From Salinispira pacifica (lineage in GTDB: Bacteria > Spirochaetota > Spirochaetia > DSM-27196 > Salinispiraceae), in assembly GCF_000507245.1 (NCBI RefSeq), contig NC_023035.1, positions 2,585,570 through 2,649,569 of the forward strand: a DNA stretch of 64,000 bases. Direction: 5' to 3'. Below the pieces are notes generated by a model. The model saw only the letters and a program-made list of their open reading frames with translations. It did not search any database and was not told the DNA's origin. Below are positions 8,124-17,799 of the stretch, piece by piece. The translations under genes were made by a program, and so were the position numbers. How positions within the stretch are numbered: position 1 is the first letter of the stretch; the number at the start of each line of letters is the position of its first letter.

Positions 8124-9869
8124 ATGAAGGATTATCCGAAGGAGCAGCAACAAAAGGAATCCGGCCCGCATACCGAAGTGGATCGTACAGAATTGAATCG
8201 TACAGAAGTGAATGCAATTCTTTCCCGGGAAGGTATTGATCCCGGCCTCAGCGCCTGGGTTCTGAACAAAGTTCGGGATCTGGACCGGAACAATTCCGGC
8301 GGCGGGAAAGAGGGGGATTTTACCGGACTTCCGGAACTGCAGCGGCCTGAACCGGGAAAACCCTGTCCCTGGTCCGCCTCTTCCCCATCCGAGGGAGGCA
8401 ATGGCTCTCCCTCCCGGCAGATAATGGATATCAGCCGTCCCCGGGACGGATATATGGACATATCCGTTTCCCGTCTCCACAGCCGGATAGATGCATTCCA
8501 TCTTCCCCCCGCTCTGGCCGAACGGCTGAAAACGGAACTGTCGGTTTCAGAATCCCCCGATACCGGCGAATCCGTGAAATCAAACGAAGAGGTTATCCGC
8601 CTGGATGCAGGAAAAATCCGGCTTTTCGGCTTGGCTCTGCTGCCCCGGGTGAGCTACGGTGTTCTCAACGGCGGATCGGCAACCTCCTATGCGGATGAAA
8701 AGAAGAACAATGAGTTTCATTCCGAACTGTTCCGCCTCTACCGCTCCCGTTTCGAATCCCAGGCCGAACTGTGCCGGGGAAAGGCCAAAGGGATCACCCC
8801 CGCATATCTGAACCCCGACGGTACTCCGGGCTTCAGTTTCATGGAGATGAAAATCCGTGCAGCCCTGCTCCTTGCCCTTGAACATTACCGGATATTCCCC
8901 GAAAGCAGAGAGAGCACTTCCCGTGACTGGGGGCTGCCTCTTTTTCCCCTCTTTCAGATGACAAGCAGCGGAAATGACCGGGAAATCCGGGACGCTCTGG
9001 ATTCCTACGCCCGAAGCCCGGCGGTGGCGCCCCTTTTACACCGGCTTCAGTTGGATGCCATCCCCGTGAAAACCGGCGTCCAGCCCCTCATAGCAGCCAT
9101 GGAACACAGCGAACGCCTCAGCCCGGATCATCCGCGGGAGTATTTCCTGGAAGCCTGGGGGGAAGCGAACCGTGCCCTGGCCCTCCCCGGCGGACACGGC
9201 CAGAATTTCTTCGCCCTTGAAGAGGTGTACACCAATCTCCACAGTAAGGGAAAACGTTATGCGTACCTTGGAAATGTGGACAATCTTGCATACCTACCCG
9301 ATCCCCTGGAAATCGGGCTGGCCGCTTTATCCGGCGCACCGGCCGGTTTTGACTTCTCCTTCAAAACCGACGTGGACGTGAAGGGAGGAGTACTGCTGCA
9401 GACATCCGGGGGAGGTTTAAGCTGCGGAGATATCGGCCCGGCGGTGAGCAGGGCAACGGTTGAGGCCGTTGAGCAGGAGGGAAAGGCAATTCTGTTCAAC
9501 TGTGCCACCGGCCTGTTTGATCTTGATTATCTCTGCAGGGAACTGAAGCATATTCAGGAGGCTCTGCCCCTGAGGGTGAGCGATCAGGACAAGGATGCCG
9601 GCCGCTACAGTCAGGCCGAACAGGTCACCTGGGAGGTGATGAGTCTGATCGACGGATTTATTGCATTCGGTGTGGATAAATTTCAGAGGTTTCTTGCAGG
9701 CAAGCTCCTGGTGGAAAACCTGCTCACCAGCGGACTGTTGCTGGAGGATCCGGATTTCCCCCAGGATTTAAAGCATACCGGGGAACGGTTGAACCGGGGA
9801 TTTGAAGATCTGATGAAGTCATCCTGCGGCATGGAACTGAAAAACGGCAGATGGCAGGCTGCGGATTAA
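8124..9869 (+). CDS. UTP--glucose-1-phosphate uridylyltransferase (UDPGP type)
   Basis: The 581-residue protein matches the large UDPGP family, which makes UDP-glucose (or UDP-HexNAc) from UTP and sugar 1-phosphate. Signatures include the nucleotide loop VLNGGSATSYADEKKN near 190, KGITPAYLN, the PVKTGVQPLI block, and YLGNVDNLAYLPDP, whose VDN carries metal and sugar ligands. The first 150 residues are poorly conserved. An unusual feature is the conversion of the usual GG.GTR/GG.GSR loop to GGSATSY. GGAGG lies upstream of the ATG. The exact sugar cannot be decided from sequence. Confidence 0.85.
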   Translation: MKDYPKEQQQKESGPHTEVDRTELNRTEVNAILSREGIDPGLSAWVLNKVRDLDRNNSGGGKEGDFTGLPELQRPEPGKPCPWSASSPSEGGNGSPSRQIMDISRPRDGYMDISVSRLHSRIDAFHLPPALAERLKTELSVSESPDTGESVKSNEEVIRLDAGKIRLFGLALLPRVSYGVLNGGSATSYADEKKNNEFHSELFRLYRSRFESQAELCRGKAKGITPAYLNPDGTPGFSFMEMKIRAALLLALEHYRIFPESRESTSRDWGLPLFPLFQMTSSGNDREIRDALDSYARSPAVAPLLHRLQLDAIPVKTGVQPLIAAMEHSERLSPDHPREYFLEAWGEANRALALPGGHGQNFFALEEVYTNLHSKGKRYAYLGNVDNLAYLPDPLEIGLAALSGAPAGFDFSFKTDVDVKGGVLLQTSGGGLSCGDIGPAVSRATVEAVEQEGKAILFNCATGLFDLDYLCRELKHIQEALPLRVSDQDKDAGRYSQAEQVTWEVMSLIDGFIAFGVDKFQRFLAGKLLVENLLTSGLLLEDPDFPQDLKHTGERLNRGFEDLMKSSCGMELKNGRWQAAD

Positions 9870-9874
9870 TCGGA

Positions 9875-10675
9875 CTATTCGTAGGTGAGTTTTTCTTCGA
9901 AATCTTCCTGAAGACGTTCCATTACATAGTCCTTGATTTTCTGAATACCGCCGGTATCGATATGATTACGGAATATGACAACATAAATCAGTTTTCCATC
10001 ACTCTCACGTGACCCCATGAGAACTCCGTCAACCATCACCAGCCGGCCGTTGAGCTTCAGTTGAATCTTCGGGAGAATTGCCCCTCTCTGCATATTCAGG
10101 GGCTCCCGACCCTGGTCAAACACACAGGCCATACCTGCGGAACTGATATCCAGGATCACCCCGTTATAGCTGTCGCCGTCCCTGCGGAGGTTGAACGAGG
10201 TCTTGCCGTGGTTTTTGCAGCTTACCCGGATATACCGACGCTTGCTGCTGGGATACCATTGTTTGATAATGGCCCGGATCAGCAGCATGGTTTGTTTGGG
10301 ACTCTTGCCCATGTCGAAGGCGTCGAAGGAGATATCCAGTTTTACCCGTGACTTGATTCCTTCCCGGGTCTGTTTTCCGATAAATACCGGCAGAATACGC
10401 TGCTTCTCCAGTTGCTCTTCCAATGATGAAGCAATATCGTACCAGCTGCCGTTCTCAGGATGTTTATCCACATTGAAAAACATAATGCTTCCAGGATACA
10501 GCTCCAGTGTTTTTCCGATATTCCGGGGATTTTCCATAACAATGCACTTGTATTCCGCCCGAATGAGAATAGTTATATAGTGTTCTTTCACCCAATCTTC
10601 AGGACTGACAAAGATTACCCGGCTCTGCTCCGCATCCAGAACATCCCGGGGCGCGGAAGGTGATTGCTGCTCCAT
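9875..10675 (-). CDS. PilZ-domain protein, probable c-di-GMP effector
   Basis: The 266-residue protein has an N-terminal alpha/beta part (about 15-125) reminiscent of a receiver-like fold and a C-terminal PilZ domain. The c-di-GMP motif is intact: RRYIR (R-x3-R) followed by DISSAGM (D-x-S-x-x-G). A sister family in spirochaetes is linked to motility, but no motility genes other than the chemoreceptor remnant lie in this window. It converges on the uridylyltransferase gene with a 5-nt gap and is transcribed from its own unit. Confidence 0.85.
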   Translation of the reverse strand: MEQQSPSAPRDVLDAEQSRVIFVSPEDWVKEHYITILIRAEYKCIVMENPRNIGKTLELYPGSIMFFNVDKHPENGSWYDIASSLEEQLEKQRILPVFIGKQTREGIKSRVKLDISFDAFDMGKSPKQTMLLIRAIIKQWYPSSKRRYIRVSCKNHGKTSFNLRRDGDSYNGVILDISSAGMACVFDQGREPLNMQRGAILPKIQLKLNGRLVMVDGVLMGSRESDGKLIYVVIFRNHIDTGGIQKIKDYVMERLQEDFEEKLTYE

Positions 10676-10716
10676 GAAAACCCTCTTGCCGATGTTTTTA
10701 TATTATCTGTTAGATA

Positions 10717-11250
10717 TTATTCCTTCTGCTTTTTTTCAAAATCCCGGTACAGCAGAGAAGGCTGAATACCCTTATTGTTCTGATACTTCCCGCTCTTGTA
10801 ACGGCTGTACTCCCCTTCAAGGGTATGGTAAAAAATTTGGCAGATTTCGATTCCCGAGTACACCCTGATGGGCTGTACGCAGAAAATTTCCAGTGTCCAG
10901 AAGCCGTTAAAACCTACATCTCCGAATCCTGCGGTAATGTGTACAAACAGTCCCAGCCTGCCGATGGAGGACCGGCCTTCAAGCATGGGCACCAGATTTT
11001 CCGTACGGGTATGCTCAATGGTGCGTCCCAGATAGAGTCGATTCGATTCGAGAAGCAGCCCTTCCGGAGGAATTTCCAGAGGAGTGGCGGCATTGGGACT
11101 TTTCATATCCAGGACGGGATCATCATACACCAGCAATTCATGGTGAAGACGTAAATTATACGAGTTGGGATTCAGCTGTTCCGGATTATATGGATCGATA
11201 ATAATATCGGAGCCGAGACGTTTTTGAATTTCAAGACCGGAAAGTATCAT
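10717..11250 (-). CDS. dcd: dCTP deaminase
   Basis: Dcd deaminates dCTP to dUTP (or, in bifunctional forms, to dUMP) for thymidylate synthesis. The 177-residue protein from ATG at 11250 begins MILSGLEIQKRL, as in the family, and carries EGRSSIGRLGLFVHITAGFGDVGFNGFWTLEI, which includes the active-site Glu and nucleotide-binding residues. The longer frame to 11325 is rejected because the family starts at MILS and an AGGGAG lies 7 nt before that ATG. Confidence 0.95.
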   Translation of the reverse strand: MILSGLEIQKRLGSDIIIDPYNPEQLNPNSYNLRLHHELLVYDDPVLDMKSPNAATPLEIPPEGLLLESNRLYLGRTIEHTRTENLVPMLEGRSSIGRLGLFVHITAGFGDVGFNGFWTLEIFCVQPIRVYSGIEICQIFYHTLEGEYSRYKSGKYQNNKGIQPSLLYRDFEKKQKE

Positions 11251-11358
11251 GAAACGGCTCCCTGGAAAGGTCTGCGGCATTTGAACATTCTGCCGTGCCC
11301 CGTCGCGAGAATCCGGGCAGGTCACCGGGCGGGCGCCCAGGACCTGTTCCGAATTGTA

Positions 11359-11529
11359 TTACATCAGGTCTTTGGGTTTACGTGCCTGATTGCCGGTTTT
11401 TTCGCACACTGCATAGTGGCGCATCCGGCCCTTTTCGAATACTGATTTCATGATAATTTTGCCGCCCCAGCGGCTAACCAGCTCTTTGGCACCTTCACGG
11501 CGGGCATTCTTTGAAATATTCGCAGCCAT
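11359..11529 (-). CDS. 56-residue conserved-looking basic protein, function unknown
   Basis: A frame begins ATG GCT GCG AAT at 11529 after a GGAGAAAG Shine-Dalgarno. It encodes MAANISKNARREGAKELVSR, then a WGGKIIMKSVFEKGRMRHYAV segment, then CEKTGNQARKPKDLM. It is rich in Lys and Arg, has no membrane segment, and has a single Cys in an AVCEKTG context resembling half of a zinc knuckle. I recall similar hypothetical proteins in spirochaetes but cannot name a family. It sits 108 nt upstream of dcd on the same strand. The coding look (codon use, Shine-Dalgarno, composition) is good. Confidence 0.75.
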   Translation of the reverse strand: MAANISKNARREGAKELVSRWGGKIIMKSVFEKGRMRHYAVCEKTGNQARKPKDLM

Positions 11530-11699
11530 AACTTTCTCCTAAAACGTTCACAGGCTACACCCGGTACCCTGTGATGCACAAGGCATAACCATCTATCTTT
11601 TTAAAACGAGACTGATTTTTATCAGAATTGAATATAAGTTTCAAGTCCGCCCGGGCAAAGCACGTTGCCCCGGAAAAAACCGGTATTGCATATCGAGTA

Positions 11700-11773
11700 G
11701 GGCAATAAAGGAGGAATGACCTCCTTTATTGTCCCTCTCACAGAACCGTACGTACGGACCTCGTATACGGCTC
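11700..11773 (-). ncRNA. group II intron domains V and VI
   Basis: Domain V (11773-11743, minus strand) starts GAGCCGTATACGAGG and ends CGTACGTACGGTTC, close to the canonical GAGCCGTAT...ACGGTTC catalytic hairpin. Domain VI (11735-11700) is a long stem in which CAATAAAGGAGG pairs with CCTCCTTTATTG, extended by GGG/CCC across a bulged A. Confidence 0.85.
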
Positions 11774-12752
11774 CTGTCTTCAGTTATCCAGCAAGCTGCC
11801 GGACAGAAATTGCGACCTGTACCTTGTCGAGAGAAAACAGATTCATCTCTTCAAAGTGCTTGTTTTGCAGCGCCATGGCTGCAAGCGGACTTTTAGCCGA
11901 TCTCCACGAACTCATCTTGATGTGTTTGAACTCGCCTTGAAATCCCAGCTGCCGCAATCGGCGGTGCAGCCGGGAAGAGCGTTTCCAAAGTCGCAACTGA
12001 ATAGCCCGCAATCGCCTGCGTACCCAGCTCATCAGCTCCCTGAATACCTTCGTACAATTTGCTATCCTGAAATAGTTAGCAAACCCGCGTAGTACTGGAT
12101 TGAGTTCGTAAATTGTCGATCCCAGCGGTCTCCCGCTGTTGCGTCGGGTCAGTTTCCTGACCTTGTCCTTGAAGGCTTTCACCTTCTTTTCCTGAATCCG
12201 GGTGTGGTGACGAGAGATTACTACTCCAAGGTAGCGCACCCCCTCATACAGGTTTGTAATGTGAGTTTTCTCACGATTCACAGCCAGTCCCATTTCTTCT
12301 TCCAGAAAATGCGTTGCAGCTGCAAGCCGACGTTCCGCACCTTTTTGTGATGAAGCAAAGATGAGGATATCGTCGGCATAGCGAACTATGCGATACCCTC
12401 GTGCCATGCTCCACTGGTCAAAGAAGTCGAGGTAGATGTTCGCGAGAAGCGGACTAATCACCCCGCCCTGGGGACTCCCTTCTTCAGTGTTCTCTTCACC
12501 AGCATCCGTCATCACACCACTTTCAAGAAAGAGGCGTATGAGATTCAAGATGCTTCCATCGGCAACTCGTTTTCGTACTTGAGTCAGTAAAAAGTCATGC
12601 TTCAGTGTGTCAAAACACTTCGACAAGTCCATATCCACTACCCATTCCAATTCATACCTGCGCATGAACGTAGATGCCTTATCAATTGCCTGATGTGCGC
12701 TTCTGCCCGGTCGGTATCCGTAACTGGACGGATGAAAGTCCGGGTCAAATAT

Positions 12753-14633
12753 TGACTCCCCTGAAAAAAGGTAGGGAATTCCCAAAATTTTGTTGATAGG
12801 GTAAAATTCCGCATCGGGGGGAGCGGATGTTTCGAAAGAACGAAGGACATAAGCAGCAGAGAATGTTTACATCGGTGGACCAACTTCCTGAGACTGCAAG
12901 AAAACACCTTGAACAGTCCTGGGCACAGGTTTTCTACCATGAATATTTCTGCAGGATTAACGAGGAGGTCTTCTCCGTTCTCTACAGTGATAAGCATTCA
13001 CGGCCCAACACGCCTATCAATATTCTGGTAGGCTTTGAAACCCTCAAATCCGGATTCGGCTTAAGTGACGAGCGACTCTATGATCATTTCATGTTTGATC
13101 TGAAGTTCCGCTACGCCCTGGGCTTGAAGGACTTTGACGAAGGAAACTTTGAGCTGCGTACTATCTACAACTTCCGCTCAGCGGTGAGTGCCTATGAAGA
13201 GGAACACAGGGTTAATCTGATTCACAAGGCAAGTGAACAGATAACCGACGAGCAATTGAAACAGTTTCAGATAAAAACCGGCCTACAGCGGATGGATTCA
13301 ACCATGGTGCAGAGTAACATCCGCAAGATGAGCCGTCTGCAGCTGTTGGTAGAAATCATCCATCGCTTTTACCGTATGCTCAGTGAAGAAGAACAGAAAG
13401 CGTATGAGCAGCTGTTTGCCAGGTATGTGAAAGAAGACTCCCTGCACTATTGCTGCCGGGTGAAACGGGACGAGATGGACGGGCGACTTGAGCAGCTTGG
13501 AAAAGATCTATCGACTATGCTGGAATGTTTTGAAGACGTGCACGGAGATGAAAAAGCGTACCAGCAGGCCTTCAGGGTTTTTGGTGAACACTTTCGTTTT
13601 GAACAGGAATCTATCGTTGTGCGAGAAAGTAAAGAACTCGGTGGTAGCACCTTGCAGTCTCCTGATGATGAAGAGGCCACCTTCAGGACGAAAAGCAGAG
13701 AAAGCTCCCGGGGGTATGGTGCAAATATCACGGAAACTTGCGATGAAGATAATAATCTCCAACTCATCAGCAGGGTAAGTGTGGCGCCAAACATAACCGA
13801 TGACCAGCAATTTCTGGCCGAAGATATTGAGAACCTGAAAGAGCGGGAGGGAATCGATGAAGTGTATACCGATGCGGGGTATACGGGAGAGGCGGCAGCC
13901 AAGGCAACAGCAACATATCAGGTAAGCCAGCACGTGAGTGCCATCAAGGGAAGGAAAAAAGAGAAGACGAGAGTGGGCCTGGAAGATTTCACCGTCACTC
14001 GAACCAGTGAAGGAAAGGTGACTGCTATCATCTGTCCAAATGGCCAGGGCGGGGAGCTGCGGGAAAGTAAAAAAGCAGCAGACCGCTATACCGCCGGGTT
14101 TTCTGCCGACGGCTGTCAGGCTTGCCCCTTTGTCAACCAGTGCCCGGCAAAGCGGCTGAAAAAGCGACCAAGTTATGTTCTTCATTTTACTGCGACCGAT
14201 TTGCGGGTTGCCGCCACCAGGAAGCAGGTAGCAGAAACAGGAAAAGAGATTACCAATAAGCGGGCATCAATAGAGAGTACCGTTCGAAGTGTTATTCACC
14301 CCTTTGGTGGCCATCTCTGTAAACTACCAGTGCGGGGCAGGCATCGGGTTACCACCATGATGGTCTTGAGTGCCATGATGGTTAACATTCGCAGAATCAG
14401 GGGATACCTGTTTCCCGAAGATGGGTCAAAACCAATTCCGGATGGATATGCACTCTGTTAGAAGCGAAAAGGGGAAAGGGAAAGCCCTTCGGGGTGGGGG
14501 TACAGATAAATAGCCGGTAAAGAAAGTGGCGGGGGCCCTCCCATAGGGTTATCTCCCCCTATGGGGCTGGATTCCCCGACCAATTTTTCCGGGTTTTTTT
14601 GAATTTACCATCAAGCTTTTTTCAGGGGAGTCA
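12753..14633 (+). mobile_element. IS1182-like insertion sequence with ATAT target duplication
   Basis: The element is 1,881 bp. It has perfect 18-bp terminal inverted repeats TGACTCCCCTGAAAAAAG, and identical ATAT tetramers flank it at 12749-12752 and 14634-14637. It carries one transposase gene. Because ATAT is itself palindromic, the exact boundary could shift by up to four bases. The family name rests on the transposase type. Confidence 0.9.
12827..14461 (+). CDS. IS1182-family DDE transposase
   Basis: The 544-residue protein begins MFRKNEGHKQQRMFTSVDQL. It has the N-terminal DUF772-like helical domain (HSRPNTPINILVGFETLKSGFGLSDERLYDHFMFD), a DSTMVQSNI first catalytic Asp region, a YTDAGYTGEAA second Asp region and a late zinc-like cluster (DGCQACPFVNQCPAKRL). 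The C-terminal RASIESTVRSVIHPFGGH holds the catalytic Glu. The frame is intact, so the element may still be active. It is transcribed opposite to the intron it interrupts. Confidence 0.9.
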   Translation: MFRKNEGHKQQRMFTSVDQLPETARKHLEQSWAQVFYHEYFCRINEEVFSVLYSDKHSRPNTPINILVGFETLKSGFGLSDERLYDHFMFDLKFRYALGLKDFDEGNFELRTIYNFRSAVSAYEEEHRVNLIHKASEQITDEQLKQFQIKTGLQRMDSTMVQSNIRKMSRLQLLVEIIHRFYRMLSEEEQKAYEQLFARYVKEDSLHYCCRVKRDEMDGRLEQLGKDLSTMLECFEDVHGDEKAYQQAFRVFGEHFRFEQESIVVRESKELGGSTLQSPDDEEATFRTKSRESSRGYGANITETCDEDNNLQLISRVSVAPNITDDQQFLAEDIENLKEREGIDEVYTDAGYTGEAAAKATATYQVSQHVSAIKGRKKEKTRVGLEDFTVTRTSEGKVTAIICPNGQGGELRESKKAADRYTAGFSADGCQACPFVNQCPAKRLKKRPSYVLHFTATDLRVAATRKQVAETGKEITNKRASIESTVRSVIHPFGGHLCKLPVRGRHRVTTMMVLSAMMVNIRRIRGYLFPEDGSKPIPDGYALC

Positions 14634-15724
14634 ATATTGGGTTTAGAATGTCCAGTAAGGCTTGCTGGACTACCCGGTCGCGAACCGAAGGTATCCCGAG
14701 TTTCCTTACTCCTCCCCCGTCTTTGGGTATTTCCACCCTCAAGACTGGAAGCGGTCGGTAGCTCTTGTCCTTCAATTCCTTCACAAGTACATCGAGTTGC
14801 TCCGCCAGACGGTCGGCAAAGGCTTTGACGCTCACTCCGTCTACTCCGGGGGCTCCGTTCGCTGCCTTCACCTTCCTGAAAGCGGCCTCCAGCCGTGGTC
14901 TCTCGAGCATCCTGCCGTAGAGGCTGTACCAGATTTTACGATTTCCTTGTGTCTGCATCTTCTTTCGTTTGAAACCTCGGCGGTGAAACTCCTGCTCATT
15001 CTCTCCTCTGCAGCTGTCTCTTAGCCATTTTCCGGCAATATTCAGCTGGTCAAAAAGATACTCAGGTCAACGGTATTCTGGCTCAGCTTCCTGGTTCCCC
15101 AGTCGGCCGTGGCCACATACTCTGCTCACTTTCCAGCAACTTTCTGTTTAGGCTTCACGCTCCTTCGGTTGCATAGGCGAGCAGGCAGCGTAGCTGCCGA
15201 CCAGCCTTTTCATCGAAACAAGATTTACTAAAAACTTCGTCCCTTCGCATCCGCATCCGGCTTTTGGCCTGAATGCAGTCCTCGTCACCGGGGACGAGGT
15301 CATTCCGGTTTTCTCCTCCACACCATTACTGGCTTTCACTGGCCGGAACTTACTCACTACTACGGACTCATCTGCCACCTGCTGAAACTTCGATCTGACT
15401 TGCATTTCTGCTTGTCGTTCCCTACCCTTTGCTGGGATTTCAACAGGTTTACCCAGATACTGTGCGCAGTCCCTGTAAACAACGCCATCCTCAAACACAC
15501 TACAGGTCTGTTCAGGTTTCGGGCTTCGCGCTATTTTGCACGCTTACCACCCCTGTTGTGCCGTATCAGGTTCGCTTTCGCTATGTGCTGTTCACTTCCT
15601 ATTGCTTCCTTCAGACCCAACCGTTGCCAGCTGCGCCCTTGCAATTCGGATTGTCTTCCTCCTGAACGAGGCGACACCGGTATCTTCCAACCGGTCGGGT
15701 ATGCCTGCGCTTCGCTGGGCATAC

Positions 15725-15756
15725 AAAAAAGCCGCCCGGATGGATCCGGACGGCCT
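15725..15756 (-). terminator. intrinsic terminator of the ferredoxin gene and intron target
   Basis: On the minus strand GCCGTCCGGAT pairs with ATCCGGGCGGC (one G-U pair) and is followed by TTTTTT. The intron begins at the next base, as expected for group IIC insertion. Confidence 0.9.
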
Positions 15757-15783
15757 GGATCTTCCAGTCAATCCTGTGATGGT

Positions 15784-16013
<230 letters not shown>

Positions 16014-16025
16014 GCTGGTTTATGA

Positions 16026-16451
16026 TTACCATTTGACTCGTATTAATGCCGCTTCGGCATCCGCTATGGCATGGGGCTTTCGGATTTCCAGCATACCGCT
16101 TCTGATCCGGGGATGCCGCTGCTGCAACGCGGAAATCATATCTTCAGCCAGGTTCTCCAGCAGCCCGTACTTTCCCTGAACCGCAAAATTCGCTGCAAAT
16201 TCCGCAAGCCCACGGTAGTCCAGGGTGGAGGATAATTCGTCACTGGTATGTTCCGCCGCTGTGTTTTCCGTCCGTGCATATTCAGACGGGGAACTGCCCC
16301 GGGAGCTCCGGGCTTCTTCGGAAATCCCCGCCCCGGGGGACACATCTATATCAACCTGGAGATCGCAAAAAATATCCTGCGCAGTCAGCCGTTCATGTTC
16401 AAGAATCCCGATAATGCAGCTGATTTTCAGCCCCTGGAAACCCACTGTCAT
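16026..16451 (-). CDS. folB: dihydroneopterin aldolase
   Basis: FolB cleaves 7,8-dihydroneopterin to 6-hydroxymethyl-dihydropterin in folate synthesis, feeding FolP. The family start is seen in LKISCIIGILEHERLTAQDIFCDLQVDID. The C-terminal half has DYRGLAEFAANFAVQGKYGLLENLAEDM and ends IRKPHAIADAEAALIRVKW. A low-complexity insert (about residues 40-70, rich in Ser, Glu and Arg) separates the two conserved parts and is unusual. The start is at one of three clustered ATGs after GGGGAGGGG; the longer frame to 16643 is not supported. Confidence 0.88.
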   Translation of the reverse strand: MTVGFQGLKISCIIGILEHERLTAQDIFCDLQVDIDVSPGAGISEEARSSRGSSPSEYARTENTAAEHTSDELSSTLDYRGLAEFAANFAVQGKYGLLENLAEDMISALQQRHPRIRSGMLEIRKPHAIADAEAALIRVKW

Positions 16452-16641
16452 GATCATCATCCCCTCCCCTTCGCCGCCGGCAAATCCCGGTCCGAATGTT
16501 AAAAACCCTCGGCTCAGATCACTATACACGGAAATGTCCGGCAATCCAACGCAAGTCTTTCCCGGCCCTCCATTGCAAGGCGGGGTAGTCACGACTACAA
16601 TGGCGGCACCCTGCATGAGGGCACCAGGGAAGGAGATGTAC

Positions 16642-17736
16642 ATGGATTTTTATCAATTGGATCCGCCTGCCATACTCAGAGCGGTGGAATCCGCAGGATT
16701 CAGCTGCAGCGGACATATCCATCAGCTTAACAGCCTGGAGAACCGGGTCTTTGACGTACGTCTTGAAGACTCTTCCCACCTCGTGGTGAAGTTTTACCGC
16801 CCGGGACGTTGGAGCAGAGAAGCCATTGCCGATGAGCATGCCATGCTGTTCCGGCTTCAATCCATGGATGTGCCGGTTTGCGCACCGCTGCGCAGGGACG
16901 GCGAGAGCCTTTTTCTGCAGGACGGACTGCTCTTTGCCATCTGGCCCAGAACCGGGGGACGGCTGATTGATGAATTCACCCTTCCGCTGATCAGACGTCT
17001 GGGCAGCTATATCGCACGAATTCACCTTGCCGCACGGGATCTGCAACTGACTAACCGACCGGTGATGAACCGACAATACATGCTGGAGCGCCACAGCAGC
17101 CTGCTTTTGGATGAACATCTGCTTCCACCCCAGCATATCGCCTCATACCGGGAACGGGTTGCCCAGCTGGGTGAATGGATACAGGCAATGGAGAATGAAC
17201 TGACCTTCCAGCCGGTGCACGGCGACTGCCATACCGGAAATATTCTTCATGGAAATGAATCATTATTTTTTCTGGATTTTGACGACAGCATGCGGGCTCC
17301 GGCAGTTCAGGATATGTGGATGATTATATCCGACAGCCCGGAGCGGCAGGAGCTGAAGGCGGGCGCATTTCTGGAAGGGTACCGGGAGTTTCTGGAATTT
17401 CCCGGGGAAAGCCAGAAATACATCGAGCTGCTGAGAGCCCTCCGGTATGTTGCCTATAACGGCTGGATTGCCGCCCGAAGGGAGGACCCGGCCATCCGAA
17501 GGGCTTTTCCGGATTTCGGTTCCGGGGAATACTGGGACGGTTTCATACAGGATCTGGAGGATCAGTGCAGAATGCTCAGTTCGCGGATTCCCCTCACTGC
17601 GGATACGGAAACCGCCGGCCACTCACAGCGGCTGGCCCGGCAGATGAGAGAAGAGCAGGAGACAATAGATCAGCTGGAAGACGGAGACTATTTCTTTGAT
17701 CTAGATGAAGGACGCTGGAGCCCCGGCGACGATTAG
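16642..17736 (+). CDS. srkA: SrkA/YihE-like serine/threonine stress-response kinase
   Basis: The 364-residue protein belongs to the APH phosphotransferase fold. The catalytic loop VHGDCHTGNILHG and metal site FLDFDDSMRAP are clear, and the N-terminus (LNSLENRVFDVRLED...VVKFYRPGRWSREAI) matches the Stress response kinase A type (YihE/RdoA). In Enterobacteria SrkA counteracts MazF-linked death and envelope stress. The AAGGAG Shine-Dalgarno lies 6 nt before ATG at 16642; the longer upstream frame is an artefact. It converges with aroG. Confidence 0.85.
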   Translation: MDFYQLDPPAILRAVESAGFSCSGHIHQLNSLENRVFDVRLEDSSHLVVKFYRPGRWSREAIADEHAMLFRLQSMDVPVCAPLRRDGESLFLQDGLLFAIWPRTGGRLIDEFTLPLIRRLGSYIARIHLAARDLQLTNRPVMNRQYMLERHSSLLLDEHLLPPQHIASYRERVAQLGEWIQAMENELTFQPVHGDCHTGNILHGNESLFFLDFDDSMRAPAVQDMWMIISDSPERQELKAGAFLEGYREFLEFPGESQKYIELLRALRYVAYNGWIAARREDPAIRRAFPDFGSGEYWDGFIQDLEDQCRMLSSRIPLTADTETAGHSQRLARQMREEQETIDQLEDGDYFFDLDEGRWSPGDD

Positions 17737-17766
17737 GTTGCAGCACAGGCTGGTTCAGGACCGCAG

Positions 17767-17797
17767 TTCCCGGCCATGTCTGCCTCCGCCGGGAACA
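17767..17797. terminator. hairpin between convergent srkA and DAHP synthase genes
   Basis: GTTCCCGGC and GCCGGGAAC form a perfect 9-bp stem with a 13-base loop between the two stops. No T-run follows on either strand, so terminator function is only suggested by position. Confidence 0.35.
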
Positions 17798-17799
17798 TC

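Larger units (their letters stand above)
11784..14958 (-). pseudogene. ltrA: group II intron reverse transcriptase/maturase split by an IS
   Basis: The N-terminal fragment (14958-14634) starts MQTQGNRKIWYSLYGRMLER and holds RT0/RT1 motifs (GAPGVDGVSV, GVRKLGIPSVRDRVVQQA). The C-terminal fragment (12748-11784) holds SSYGYRPGRSAHQA, the catalytic YADD (RYADDILIF), the QGGVISPLLANIYL block and the maturase X domain (FRELMSWVRRRLRAIQLRLW). Removing the IS and one ATAT copy restores the frame exactly: LNPI joins FDPDFHPSSYG, giving a 429-residue protein with no other lesion. No C-terminal endonuclease domain is seen, as expected for class C. Confidence 0.92.
11692..15724 (-). mobile_element. group II intron (class C-like), interrupted by an IS element
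   Basis: On the minus strand the element begins at the G of GTATGCCCAG (15724), directly after the T-run of the ferredoxin terminator. It ends near CCTACTCGAT (11692) after a domain V/VI pair. About 765 nt of domain I-IV RNA precede the reverse transcriptase frame, which ends 11 nt before domain V. Insertion just behind an intrinsic terminator and an RT without an endonuclease domain are hallmarks of group IIC introns. Without the inner IS the intron would be about 2.15 kb. The frames seen at 14962-15720 are structured intron RNA, not genes. Ends are predicted to within a few bases. Confidence 0.85.

Noticed and set aside
15148-15498. 116-codon minus-strand frame between ferredoxin and the RT
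   Set aside because: It lies in the structured 5' part of the group II intron, which must keep RNA folds, and has no protein-family resemblance.
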